From contig JASHPR010000469.1 of assembly GCA_030038015.1 (NCBI GenBank), positions 1 to 41,273 on the forward strand: a stretch of 41,273 nucleotides of DNA, in the 5' to 3' direction. The position numbers were made by a program, and so were the translations under genes. This document shows, piece by piece, positions 31,852 to 40,094 of this stretch. Below the pieces are notes generated by a model. It did no database searches. It had not been told where the DNA came from and saw only the letters and a list, made by a program, of their open reading frames with translations. Each line of letters begins with the position of its first letter. The stretch's first letter is position 1. The DNA comes from Streptosporangiaceae bacterium. Lineage in GTDB: Bacteria > Actinomycetota > Actinomycetes > Streptosporangiales > Streptosporangiaceae.

Positions 31852-33086
31852 GTGCTGGCCGCCGTCAGCCTGCGGTGTCACCGCGAAACTGCGGCCAAGG
31901 TAATCGCTTTTCTTTCGGCTGGCTTGGCGCTGGTGCTGACCGTCGTGCTGGTGCTGGTGTGGGTGGCAGCGGGCCAGGCGTCCTTTGTGAACCTGTGGGA
32001 ACCGGCCGCGCTGGGGGTGGGGTTCGCGGCCGTGGGGTTTGTGGTTGCCCGCCGTCAGCCTGCGAACCCCGTCGGCTGGCTGCTGCCGGCGGGCGCGATC
32101 TTCGTGCTGGTTACCGGTGCCACCTCGGGATATGCGCTGTTGTGTTACCGGCTGGGCCATGGCGGTCTGCCCTTGGGCCGCGCCGTGGTCGTGGGGAGGC
32201 TGTGTCCGGGCCGCTGCCTGCCATAGTCCTGCCGTTGGCGGTCCTGCTGTTCCCTGACGGCGCGCTGCCCTCGCGCCGCTGGCGCTGGGCCGTAGGGATA
32301 CTGGTTGTCTTCGCTGCCCTGGTCGTGGCCGGTGAACTCGCCCAGGCGCTGGGCGCGGTCGTCGGGCACCGATCCGGGTGGACAGCGGTGGCAGCCTGCT
32401 GGCGCTCGATCACGCCGCGTGTGCTGTGGGAATCGGCGGTGGATCGGGTGGGACCCGTTGCCGAGGTGCTGGTGTGGCTGATGGCGGTCGGACGGCAGGT
32501 GGTTGCCTGGCGCCGGGCCGACGGGGTGCGGCGCCAGCAGCTCAAGTGGCTGATGAGCGGGGCGTGCCTGGCCGGGGTCGGGCTGGCGGGCATCACGGTG
32601 GCGGACTCGCTTCCTGGCGCAGCGACCTCTGCTGTGGTGAATGCTTTCGACGGTGTGCTCGGTGTCCTGATTCTGGCCCTGCCGGTGTCCATCGGTGTGG
32701 CGATCTTGAAGTACCGGCTGTATGAGATCGACCGGATCATCTCCCGCACCCTGGCCTACGCTATCCTCACGGGCGTGCTGGTCGGCCTGTACGCGGGCCC
32801 GGTGCTGCTGGCCACCCGGGTGCTGTCGTTCCACAGTACGGTGGCGGTCGCCGTCTCCACGCTGGCCGCGGCGGCGCTGTTCAATCCGCTGCGGCGGCGG
32901 GTGCAGCTGCGGGTGGACCGGCGGTTCAACCGGGCCCGGTATGACGCGGACAAGACCGTGGCCGCGTTCGCGGCGCGGCTGAAAGACACCGTGGATCTGG
33001 AGTCCGTCCACGATGACCTGGCCGGTGTCGTGCAGCAGGCCTTGGAGCCCGCTCACGTTTCGGTGTGGATCAACGAACGCGGGTGA
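31852..33086 (+). pseudogene. Multi-pass membrane protein (sensor-like N-terminal type), frameshifted
   Basis: Two frames together make a membrane protein of about 410 residues. The first frame (from 31852) gives helices in FLSAGLALVLTVVLVLVWVA and ALGVGFAAVGFVVARRQPAN plus VGWLLPAGAIFVL. The second frame takes over near 32200 with LPAIVLPLAVLLFPDGALPS and runs to the end with YRLYEIDRIISRTLAYAILT, LRRRVQLRVDRRFNRARYDA and LAGVVQQALEPAHVSVWINE. The C-terminal motif is common in actinobacterial membrane proteins related to sensor kinases but lacking the kinase domain. A one-base shift near 32200 breaks it. Confidence 0.6.
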
Positions 33087-33307
33087 CGCGGCCCACATGT
33101 GGGCTGACCTCGGATTTGGCCTCGTGTGGGCCGTACTGGAATTTGAATCAAGTGACCTCTTCCGTGTCAGTTCTGGCCAGATGCGAGCTGTGGCGTCCTA
33201 GCCTCGCGGTTCTTGGTTGTGGTGGGAGGTTGGATCAGCCGGATGCGTGGTGACGTTGCTGTCAGAACTGCTGTCAGCATCGCGGGCACGTTCACGGCCC
33301 CGGACTA

Positions 33308-34180
33308 GCCTCGGCTGCGTGGCTTCCGGGATGTCCGGCTCAGCGATATTGACGAGGCTGCGGTTCGCCGCTGGCGCATGGAACGTCTCGATACCGGCTC
33401 TCGGGCGCAGCGGCCGTTCGGGCCGGTCACGGTGGCCAAGGCCTACCGGTTGCTGCATGCCATCTTCGAGACCGCCGTAGATGATCAGATGGTCCGCCGT
33501 AACCCGTGCCGGATCGAGGGCGCGGGCAAGGAGGAGTCGCCGGAGCGGGAGGTCGTTTCGCTGCCTGTCGTGTTCGCTATCGCTGACGCGCTTCCCGTGC
33601 GCTACCGCGCGATGGCGCTGCTGGCGACGTTCGCGATCATGCGCTGGGACGAGCTGGTCGGCCTTCGCCGGGAGAACATCGACCTGGACGCGTGCGAGAT
33701 CCGGATCGTCGAGACGACGGCCGAGCTGGACCGGGGAGGCCTGCTGCCCGAGACTCCTAAATCACGGGCCGGTCGGCGGACGGTGACGTTCCCGGCCGAG
33801 CTGGTGCCCGAGTTGCGCTGGCATCTGGAACGGTTCGCCCAGGCGGGGGAGCGGGGCCTGGTCTTCGCGGGGCCGAAGGGCGCTGCGCTGCGCCGGTCCA
33901 ACTTCCGGCCGATCTGGAACGCCGCGTGTGACCGGGCTGGCATGCCCGGCCTGCACTTCCACGACCTGAGACACGTGGGTGGGACGCTGGCCGCGGCCAC
34001 CAGGCGAGCCTTAAGGAGCCGATGGCCCGGCTGGGGCATTCGAGCACGCGCGCTGCGATGATCTACCAGCACGCGACCAGAGACCGCGACCAGGCCATCG
34101 CCAAGGCCCTCGGCGGCCTGGTCCAACAGGTCCGCGTCACCACTGCGAATCCGCCAGAAGAGGCCAGCGGTGACGCCTAG
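33308..34180 (+). pseudogene. Tyrosine recombinase (phage-type integrase), truncated and frameshifted
   Basis: The main frame reads VRLSDIDEAAVRRWRMERLD, KAYRLLHAIFETAVDDQMVR, RNPCRIEGAG and FAIMRWDELVGLRRENIDLD (active-site R), and later LHFHDLRH (HxxR). The reading then shifts near 34010 into another frame with LKEPMARLGHSSTRAAMIYQ, containing the second histidine and the nucleophilic tyrosine, and ends in a TAG at 34178. A TAG at about 33306 cuts off the N-terminal DNA-binding domain. All catalytic residues are present but spread over two frames. It lies 84 bp from the right att repeat, as expected for the element's integrase. Confidence 0.82.
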
Positions 34181-34264
34181 TTCCCGCCCGCTGTGGCCCG
34201 TGTGTGGCCCAGCTCCGGCCGACCGAGCCGCGACTGATCACCGAGACAACCTACTCTGGCGCAG

Positions 34265-34328
34265 TGACCTGGGCTTACGTGTCGGAGCGGGCGAAGGGAA
34301 TCGAACCCTCATGACCAGCTTTGGAAGG
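34265..34328 (-). repeat. Attachment-site copy 2: 3' half of tRNA-Gly(TCC)
   Basis: On the minus strand this reads CCTTCCAAAGCTGGTCATGA then GGGTTCGATTCCCTTCGCCC and GCTCC, the same tRNA-Gly 3' half as at 30556 but with one extra A in the anticodon loop region. The T stem here is GAGGG/CCCTT where the left copy has GGGGG/CCCCT, a paired change (A-T for G-C) that keeps the helix. This shows that the copies derive from two functional tRNA sequences and are not simple decay products of each other. No 5' half is present. Confidence 0.8.
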
Positions 34329-34442
34329 CTGCGACTATGTCTCGCCAGATCAGCGCTTACCCAGGTCATCGTCACTGTGCTGGCCTCCTGAGTGACCATG
34401 AATCTCCGTGCCTGACCTTTCGATCGGGCACGCAACGGGCAC

Positions 34443-34556
34443 GCACACGGCTCTGGAGGCCGTCCTATCCGGCGATCTTGTGCCGCTGAGCTGGCGCTAT
34501 GTGATGGTCGCGAGCGTTCACAGCCAAGGGTATTCCGCATACTTTCCGGATCGTGG
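34443..34556. repeat. Imperfect repeat, copy 2 (pairs with 31589-31706)
   Basis: Starts GCACACGGCTCTGGAG and ends TACTTTCCGGATCGTGG, matching the ends of the segment at 31589. The stretch 34329-34640 between the right att copy and the PadR promoter contains no gene I can support; this repeat is the only structure seen in it. Confidence 0.35.
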
Positions 34557-34641
34557 CGCGCGTTCGCCTGATCGGACCCTGTGGCTGTCCGGGTGATCCG
34601 GTGAGGCTGCATGCAGAGCAGCCCGGAGTACTCGTGACCCC

Positions 34642-34683
34642 TTGACAAGCCACGGAGCTAACTGTTAGCTATATATAGCTAAC
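34642..34683 (+). promoter_or_regulatory. Promoter and PadR operator palindrome
   Basis: A consensus TTGACA -35 box at 34642-34647 is followed by the 20-bp perfect palindrome GTTAGCTATATATAGCTAAC at 34664-34683, where the -10 box must lie. An extra TAGCTAAC-like half site (AGCTAACTG) is just upstream. The GTG of the PadR gene begins 20 bp after the palindrome, behind AGGAGGGG. PadR proteins commonly repress their own operon at such AT-rich palindromes, so binding would occlude RNA polymerase. Confidence 0.8.
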
Positions 34684-34703
34684 CGCTAGGCAGGAGGGGA
34701 CCT

Positions 34704-35255
34704 GTGCAGCAGGAAGTCGTGCTGGCCATGCTGGCCAAGGAGCCGTCGCACGGCTATGAGCTGCGAGCGCGGCTAGGGCAGGCGCTAGGCCCTCTCGGCG
34801 AGGCGATGAACACGGGGCAGATTTACGTCACGCTGGCCCGGCTGGAAAAAGCGGGCCTGGTGGTGTGTGAGCGGTCGGCGGGCCTGCCGGACCGGCCGGA
34901 CCGCAAGATGTATGCGCTGACCGCGGCTGGGCAGCAGCGGGTCACTGACTGGCTGTCGGAGGTGACCTGGCCCCGGCCTGACCTGGCGGAGTTTCACCTG
35001 AAGCTGGTCGCCGCCGCGATGGCGGGGCTGGCCGACCCGGTCGCCATCATCGACGCACAGCGCCGCGAGCTGCTACGGCGGCTGCGGGAGGTCCAGCGGG
35101 CCGCGATGGCCGAGCCGGATCGCTCGGCTGGCGGGCTGCTGCTGGAAGGGATCGTTCTTCGGTTGCAGGCGGACTTGCGCTGGCTGGAGGCCTGCGAACG
35201 ACGCTGGGTCAGCCAGAAGGACGCTCGGTCTGTAGCAAGGCAAGGTGAGTCATGA
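34704..35255 (+). CDS. PadR-family transcriptional regulator
   Basis: A 183-residue regulator. The winged helix-turn-helix covers residues 1-75: VVLAMLAKEPSHGYELRARL and GQIYVTLARLEKAGLVVCER; the remainder forms the helical dimerisation domain. The GTG at 34704 follows AGGAGGGG. Its stop overlaps the ATG of the ABC ATPase gene (ATGA), so it controls and is co-transcribed with the exporter. PadR repressors release DNA on binding drugs or phenolic compounds; the ligand here is unknown. Confidence 0.9.
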   Translation: MQQEVVLAMLAKEPSHGYELRARLGQALGPLGEAMNTGQIYVTLARLEKAGLVVCERSAGLPDRPDRKMYALTAAGQQRVTDWLSEVTWPRPDLAEFHLKLVAAAMAGLADPVAIIDAQRRELLRRLREVQRAAMAEPDRSAGGLLLEGIVLRLQADLRWLEACERRWVSQKDARSVARQGES

Positions 35256-36010
35256 GCGGCACGAGTGCCGGCCCTGGGAACGCGTCCGCGCTGCGGGCCC
35301 GCGGGTTGCGTAAGGACTATGGCCAGGGTGAGGGGCTGGTGCGCGCGGTCGACGGCGTCGACCTGGAGGTCGGCTCGGCGGAGACGGTGGCAGTGATGGG
35401 GCCGAGCGGGTGTGGGAAGTCGACACTGCTGCACCTGCTCGGCGGCCTGGACCGGCCATCCAGCGGAGAAATCTTGCTCGGCGACCAGCGCCTCGACCAG
35501 ATGAGCGAGAAAGCGCTGGCCCAGCTGCGCCGCGACGCGGTGGGCTTTGTGTTCCAGGCCTTTCACTTGATGGAGGAACTGACCGCGGCGGAGAACGTGG
35601 AGCTGCCTGCGCTGCTAGCCGGGCGCTCTCCGCGTACGGCCCGGCAGCAGGCGGCCCAGCTGCTGGAGCGGGTCGGATTGGCAGACCGGGCTGGGCATCT
35701 GCCCTCGGCTTTGTCGGGCGGCCAGCGGCAGCGAGTCGCGGTAGCCCGTGCGCTGGTCAACGACCCGCTTGTGGTTTTGGCGGACGAGCCCACAGGCAAT
35801 CTCGACAGTGAGGCGACGCTGGACGTGCTTCGTTTGTTTGAGAGCCTTCGTGAGTCTGGGCAGACACTGGTCGTCGTCACGCATGATGCGCGGATCGCGG
35901 CCACCGCCGACCGGCTGGTCTCGATGCGCGACGGCGCGTTCGTGGATGACACCCGGCTGACCGGCGGCACCACTGGCAGCCTCAGCGCGCTCGCGGGGCT
36001 GGAGGGCTGA
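35252..36010 (+). CDS. ABC transporter ATP-binding protein (MacB/LolD type)
   Basis: A 252-residue ATPase with Walker A GPSGCGKST, Q-loop VFQAFHLMEE, signature LSGGQRQRVAVARAL, Walker B VVLADEPTGNLDSEA and the switch histidine in VVTHDARIA. The LADEPTGNLD form and the pairing with an FtsX-type permease are typical of MacB/LolD mechanotransmission systems rather than classic importers. Four-base overlap with PadR upstream and 3 bp before the permease gene. Confidence 0.92.
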   Translation: MSGTSAGPGNASALRARGLRKDYGQGEGLVRAVDGVDLEVGSAETVAVMGPSGCGKSTLLHLLGGLDRPSSGEILLGDQRLDQMSEKALAQLRRDAVGFVFQAFHLMEELTAAENVELPALLAGRSPRTARQQAAQLLERVGLADRAGHLPSALSGGQRQRVAVARALVNDPLVVLADEPTGNLDSEATLDVLRLFESLRESGQTLVVVTHDARIAATADRLVSMRDGAFVDDTRLTGGTTGSLSALAGLEG

Positions 36011-36013
36011 GGG

Positions 36014-37822
36014 GTGGGCCGGGTCGTCCTGGTTTGGCGGCTGGTCGCGCGGGATCTGCGGCGCCGCCGCGCTGAGGCGTTGCTCCTGCTGCTGGTGATC
36101 ACCGCCGCCACCGCCACGCTCACTCTCGGCCTGGCTTTGAACGGGGTGACCAGTAACCCCTACCAGCAAACCCGGGCGGCAACCCGCGGCCCGGATGTGG
36201 TGGCCAGCTACCTCAACCTGGGCCAGCCGAAAGGTGAATTGCGCATCGGCCTGGCGGACCTGAACGGCCTGGCCCGTGCGCGCGGTGTGACTGGTCACGC
36301 GGGGCCTTATCCGGTGGCCTGGGCCGTGCTGCGGGCACACGGCATCAAGGCCGGGGTCCTGGCAGAAGGACGGGACCTTGCCCCGGCGCCGCTCGATCAG
36401 CCGAAGCTGACCGAAGGCAGCTGGGTGCGCCCCGGCGCCGTGGTCGTGGAGCGCAGCTTCGCCAATGCCCTCGGCCTCCAGGCCGGTGACCGGATCACCT
36501 TGAATGGCCGCCGGTTCTTGGTGGCGGGGGTTGCGGTCACTGCCGCCAACCCGCCCTACCCGTTTGCCACGTTCGTCATGCAAGGCGGCCCATTCTTCAC
36601 ATCTGACACCGGCCTGCTCTGGCTCACCCGCGCCGATGCCCGCAGCCTTGCCACGGCGGCGCTGCCGCTGTCCTATATCACAAACCTCAAACTGGCCGAC
36701 CCGGGCGCTGCACCGGCGTTCGCCAGCATCCATAACAACAACAGCCCGGCCTTCCTCACCCCCTGGCAGGCCATCAGTGTTGAGGATGGCAGGCTGGTCG
36801 CTACCGTGCAGCGTGTCCTGCTGGTGGGCACCTGGCTGCTTGGACTTCTCGCGGTAGCCAGTGTCGCTGTGCTGGTCGGCGGCCGGATGTCCGACCAGAC
36901 CCGGCGGGTCGGACTGCTCAAGGCCATCGGCGGCACGCCGAAACTGGTCGCCGCTGTGCTCCTGGCGGAGAATTTCCTGGTGGCGCTGGCAGCCAGTGCG
37001 GCCGGGTTGGTGATCGGATGGCTGGCCGCGCCACTGCTTACCAGTCCGGGCTCCGGGCTGGTCGGCACTCCCGGGCCACCATCACTCACCGTGGCCACGA
37101 TCGCGTGGGTCGCCGGGGTAGCACTGGCGGTGGCAGCGGCCGCGACGCTGGTTCCCGCCATCCGCGCCGCCCGGACCAGCACGGTTCGCGCCCTCGCCGA
37201 CGCCGCCCGGACCCCACGCCGTCATGCCCGGCTGATCGCAGCATCCGCGCGGCTGCCCGTGCCGCTGCTGCTCGGGCTGCGCCTGGCCGCCCGGCGCCCG
37301 CGCCGCGCTCTGCTCAGCGCCGCCAGCATCGCCATCACGGTCACGACCATCGTCGCGGTCGTGACCGTCCACGCCCACCAGCTCGAACAGGGCTATACGG
37401 GGTTCTCGGCGCTGAACAATCCGCGCACCGACCGGGTCAACCAGGTGCTGCTCGTTCTCACGGTGATGCTGGTCGTCCTGGCTGCGGTGAACGTGGTCTT
37501 CATCACCATGGCGACCGCGCTGGACGCCCGGCACTCCGCTGCGCTGACCCGGGCGCTCGGCGCGACGCCCCGGCAGGTCAGTGCTGGTCTGTCCGCGGCA
37601 GTGCTGCTACCCGCGCTCGCCGGTGGCCTTGTTGGCATCCCGGCAGGTATCGGGCTAGTCACCGCCGTAAGCCACGGGGGCACAACCACCATCCCGCCAG
37701 CATGGTGGCTGATCGCCGCAATCCTCGGAACCCTCCTCGCCGTCGCAGGGCTCACCGCCATCCCCGCTGGCATCGGCACCAGGCAACCGGCAGCCGAAAT
37801 CCTCCAATCCGAGACGGCCTGA
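36014..37822 (+). CDS. ABC transporter permease, FtsX/MacB-like
   Basis: A 602-residue membrane protein with an N-terminal helix (EALLLLLVITAATATLTLGL, residues about 20-40), a large extracytoplasmic domain to about residue 255, and then about seven helices. These include VQRVLLVGTWLLGLLAVASV and a second FtsX core with QVLLVLTVMLVVLAAVNVVF. GRMSDQTRRVGLLKAIGGTP and ALTRALGATPRQV are the conserved FtsX cytoplasmic loops. With the preceding ATPase it probably drives efflux or outer-envelope work on a drug-like or peptide substrate. The start is a GTG behind GAGGG. Confidence 0.9.
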   Translation: MGRVVLVWRLVARDLRRRRAEALLLLLVITAATATLTLGLALNGVTSNPYQQTRAATRGPDVVASYLNLGQPKGELRIGLADLNGLARARGVTGHAGPYPVAWAVLRAHGIKAGVLAEGRDLAPAPLDQPKLTEGSWVRPGAVVVERSFANALGLQAGDRITLNGRRFLVAGVAVTAANPPYPFATFVMQGGPFFTSDTGLLWLTRADARSLATAALPLSYITNLKLADPGAAPAFASIHNNNSPAFLTPWQAISVEDGRLVATVQRVLLVGTWLLGLLAVASVAVLVGGRMSDQTRRVGLLKAIGGTPKLVAAVLLAENFLVALAASAAGLVIGWLAAPLLTSPGSGLVGTPGPPSLTVATIAWVAGVALAVAAAATLVPAIRAARTSTVRALADAARTPRRHARLIAASARLPVPLLLGLRLAARRPRRALLSAASIAITVTTIVAVVTVHAHQLEQGYTGFSALNNPRTDRVNQVLLVLTVMLVVLAAVNVVFITMATALDARHSAALTRALGATPRQVSAGLSAAVLLPALAGGLVGIPAGIGLVTAVSHGGTTTIPPAWWLIAAILGTLLAVAGLTAIPAGIGTRQPAAEILQSETA

Positions 37823-38051
37823 ACCAGCCGCGAGGCTCCCCGCCCCTCACAGGCGAGCTGCCCCCCTCCTGCCCCGCAGGCTGTCGCCGTGAGCACAGGC
37901 AGCCTGGTCAGCCAGAGGAGGACTCGCCGCATGATCCTCGGACGCCTTGCCTTCGAAGGTGGTTCCCGTACCCGGCACTGGCGACCACCCGGACCTGCTG
38001 TGGGTCTAGCCTGCTCCGTTCCCTCGCAGGCGCCATGATCCGGGCGAGTGG
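37823..38051. other. Gap between the ABC exporter and the rep remnant
   Basis: No gene, RNA or clear regulatory signal recognised. The ORFs overlapping it are shadows of the permease frame or short open stretches. Confidence 0.4.
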
Positions 38052-38713
38052 GTGCCGGGTCTAGGTTCGGCGAAGCCGATCGCATGCGACGCGACCGTAG
38101 GGCCAGGTGGTACAGGCAATGCCAAGCCAAAGGCCAGGCGCAAGCGCTCGACCCGGCGGCGCCAGGACGCCCCGGACCTGCCCCGCCGCAAGATCACCGA
38201 TTGCACGATCGGCCGCACGTTCACCGCCCGGGACGGCAAGATCTACCGGCCGTCGATGTTCCTGACCCTCACCTGCGACAGCTACGGCCCGGTTCGTGAC
38301 GACGGCACCCCCGCTGATCCCGCCGCCTACGACTACCAGCGCGCCGCCCGCGACGCGCTGCACTTCGCGTCGCTTTCGACCGGTTCGTCCAGAACATGCG
38401 CCGCTTCCTCGGCTACGACCTGCAATACTTCGCCACCATCGAGCCGCAGCGGCGCCTGGCCCCGCACGCCCACATGGCGCTGCGCGGCGCCATCTCCCGC
38501 GCCGACCTGCGCCGGGTGATCGCCGCGACCTATCACCAGCAGGCGCTCACGTCGGCCCGGCGGAAGAGCGCGACGAGGAACCGATCGGGCACGTATCGGG
38601 CACGACGGAAAGGGCACGGCTTCCTGATGACTGTCCAGCGCCTTGGTGGCAACTGGCTTGACGTGGGCTTATACAGCGGACAGGTCCTCACGTTTGGCGG
38701 TGACCTGTGGTAA
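38052..38713 (+). pseudogene. RepSA-type replication initiator, broken at both ends
   Basis: The first frame reads LPRRKITDCTIGRTFTARDG then YRPSMFLTLTCDSYGPVRDD and YDYQRAARDALHFASL, and after a one-base loss near 38375 the sequence continues in another frame with FDRFVQNMRRFLGYDLQYFA, TIEPQRRLAPHAHMALRGAI and RADLRRVIAATYHQ. This is the central part of the replication initiator of actinomycete integrative plasmids (pSAM2 RepSA group). The N-terminal zinc-finger region and the C-terminal third are missing; sequence after ATYHQ is unrelated. It is a relic of an integrated plasmid. Confidence 0.75.
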
Positions 38714-39151
38714 CGGGCGCTGATCGCGGGCGTGTCCACAGGTTAAGCGCGGCGCGGCCACAGTGTTATGCGATGGTTTGCCTGGTGTGGCGGGCGGGGC
38801 GGCGGGGCGGCGTTTCGCCCGCGGGTCGGTGTCGGCGATGGCCAGGGTCAGGGCTTCGAGCTCGGCGACTAGGGCGCGGAGCCGGCGGTGGTTGTCGAGC
38901 CAGTGCCGGTAGTCGTCGAGCTGGTCGTCGGCGACGAGCCGGGTGACGGTCTTGCCGTTGATCTTGCGGGTCCACTGCCAGTAGGGGCCGTGCAGGACGG
39001 GCGGGTCGGCGTGGCAGCGGCAGCTGGGCTTGCCGCAGCGGACGTGCCGCTCGATGAGGGTGCCGGGCAGGGCGAAGCCGAGGCTGGCGAGCTCGGCGGC
39101 GATGGCGGCGGCGCGGGCCTGCTCGTGGGTGGTGGGCGACACGCTGTCCAT
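38669..39151 (-). CDS. DUF6788-like small protein with a cysteine-rich motif
   Basis: A 160-residue protein. The core (residues about 25-100) is RHVRCGKPSCRCHADPPVLH followed by GPYWQWTRKINGKTVTRLVA and WLDNHRRLRALVAELEAL, a pattern I associate with DUF6788, a short family often found beside mobile elements in actinobacteria. The CGxPxCxC cluster could bind zinc. The last 45 residues are low-complexity and may reflect readthrough into the rep remnant. It is divergent from the recombinase-like gene. Confidence 0.6.
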   Translation of the reverse strand: MDSVSPTTHEQARAAAIAAELASLGFALPGTLIERHVRCGKPSCRCHADPPVLHGPYWQWTRKINGKTVTRLVADDQLDDYRHWLDNHRRLRALVAELEALTLAIADTDPRAKRRPAAPPATPGKPSHNTVAAPRLTCGHARDQRPLPQVTAKREDLSAV

Positions 39152-39187
39152 GGTGGCACGCGGGTCCGTGATCCCGGCGCTTTCTTC

Positions 39188-39202
39188 CAGTAAGAATTAC
39201 TG
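39188..39202. promoter_or_regulatory. Palindrome at the start of the recombinase-like gene
   Basis: CAGTAA-GAA-TTACTG is a perfect 6-bp inverted repeat one base before the ATG at 39204, in the 52-bp gap between two divergent genes. It is AT-rich in a GC-rich setting. It could be an operator covering the translation start, or part of a short hairpin on the mRNA leader. Confidence 0.45.
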
Positions 39203-39203
39203 T

Positions 39204-40094
39204 ATGACCACGGAGGTGGCCGGCTACATTGCCGCCTGGCAGCCCTCGTCGGTGCCGGCGCGGGCGGCCGCGTTCGCGCGCGCTGTGGTGACCGCCGCCG
39301 GGCCGCACCGCCGCGACCGGGCGAAGAACCTGCTGTGGGCGGCGGGCAGGCTGGCCGGCTGGGCGATCCCGCTCGGGCTCGAGCCGGCGCCGCAGGTGCT
39401 GCTGCACCCGCCGGTGACCGGGCGGTTTGCCGCGCACGCCCCCGGCCTGTCGCCTCCGGCCCGCCGCACGCTGCGCACGAACCTGCGGTTCCTGGCCCGG
39501 AAGGTGGTACCGCAGCTTCACCCGGCGGATGCACCGCTGCCCCGCGAGCACGCCAAAGCCCCCTGCACCCCGGCGCAGATCGACGGCTACCTCGCCCTGG
39601 CTGATGCCCAGCCGACCGCGGCGCGGCGGATGCGCGCCACGGGCTTGGTCTGCCTGGGCGCCGGCGCCGGGCTGATCCGCGGCGACCTGCGCCAGGTGCG
39701 CGGCAGCGACGTGGCCTGCCGCTGCGGCGGCGTCATCGTCGAAGTCCGCGGCCGCAGGCCGCGGCCCGTGCCAGTGCTGGCCCGCTACCACGAGCCGCTG
39801 CTGGCAGCAGCGCAGTTCGCCGGCGGCCAGCTGATCACCGGCGGGACAGACCCGCAGCGGCACAACCTCACCACCCCGCTGACCGCCGCGCTGGCCGGCG
39901 GGACCGGGCTGCCCCGGCTGGACACCAGCCGGCTGCGGGCCACCTGGCTGGCTGACTGCGCGGAACTGCTCGGGCTGGCCACGTTCCTGCACGCGGCTGG
40001 GATCACCTGCAGCCAGCGGCTGGGCGACATCACCGCCGCCCTCGACCCTGGCACCGAGGCTGAGGCGGTCGCGCTGCTGGGCGGGACCAGGTGA
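39204..40094 (+). CDS. Integrase-fold protein associated with a transposase-like gene
   Basis: A 296-residue protein that I read as a tyrosine-recombinase fold: an N-terminal helical part (AAFARAVVTAAGPHRRDRAK), then CLGAGAGLIRGDLRQVRGSD (position of the first active-site arginine), VIVEVRGRRPRPVPVLARYH and LPRLDTSRLRATWLADCAEL. I do not see the HxxR histidine or a convincing nucleophilic tyrosine, so it may be a DNA-binding partner rather than an active recombinase. The ATG at 39204 is chosen over the track start, which lies inside the divergent gene. The GTG of the next gene overlaps its stop. Confidence 0.5.
   Translation: MTTEVAGYIAAWQPSSVPARAAAFARAVVTAAGPHRRDRAKNLLWAAGRLAGWAIPLGLEPAPQVLLHPPVTGRFAAHAPGLSPPARRTLRTNLRFLARKVVPQLHPADAPLPREHAKAPCTPAQIDGYLALADAQPTAARRMRATGLVCLGAGAGLIRGDLRQVRGSDVACRCGGVIVEVRGRRPRPVPVLARYHEPLLAAAQFAGGQLITGGTDPQRHNLTTPLTAALAGGTGLPRLDTSRLRATWLADCAELLGLATFLHAAGITCSQRLGDITAALDPGTEAEAVALLGGTR

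Larger units (their letters stand above)
30556..34328. mobile_element. Degenerate integrative element bounded by tRNA-Gly att repeats
   Basis: About 3.8 kb lies between two direct copies of a tRNA-Gly 3' half. It holds a DUF1707 gene, a frameshifted membrane protein gene and, adjacent to the right copy, a broken tyrosine integrase, which is the usual place for an integrase next to its att site. Neither copy restores a full tRNA, so the original target gene is not here. I infer an old insertion, or stacked insertions, that can no longer move. Confidence 0.6.

Noticed and set aside
34278-34360. A complete functional tRNA-Gly gene at the right repeat
   Set aside because: Same reason: only the 3' half is found, with an extra base in the anticodon region.
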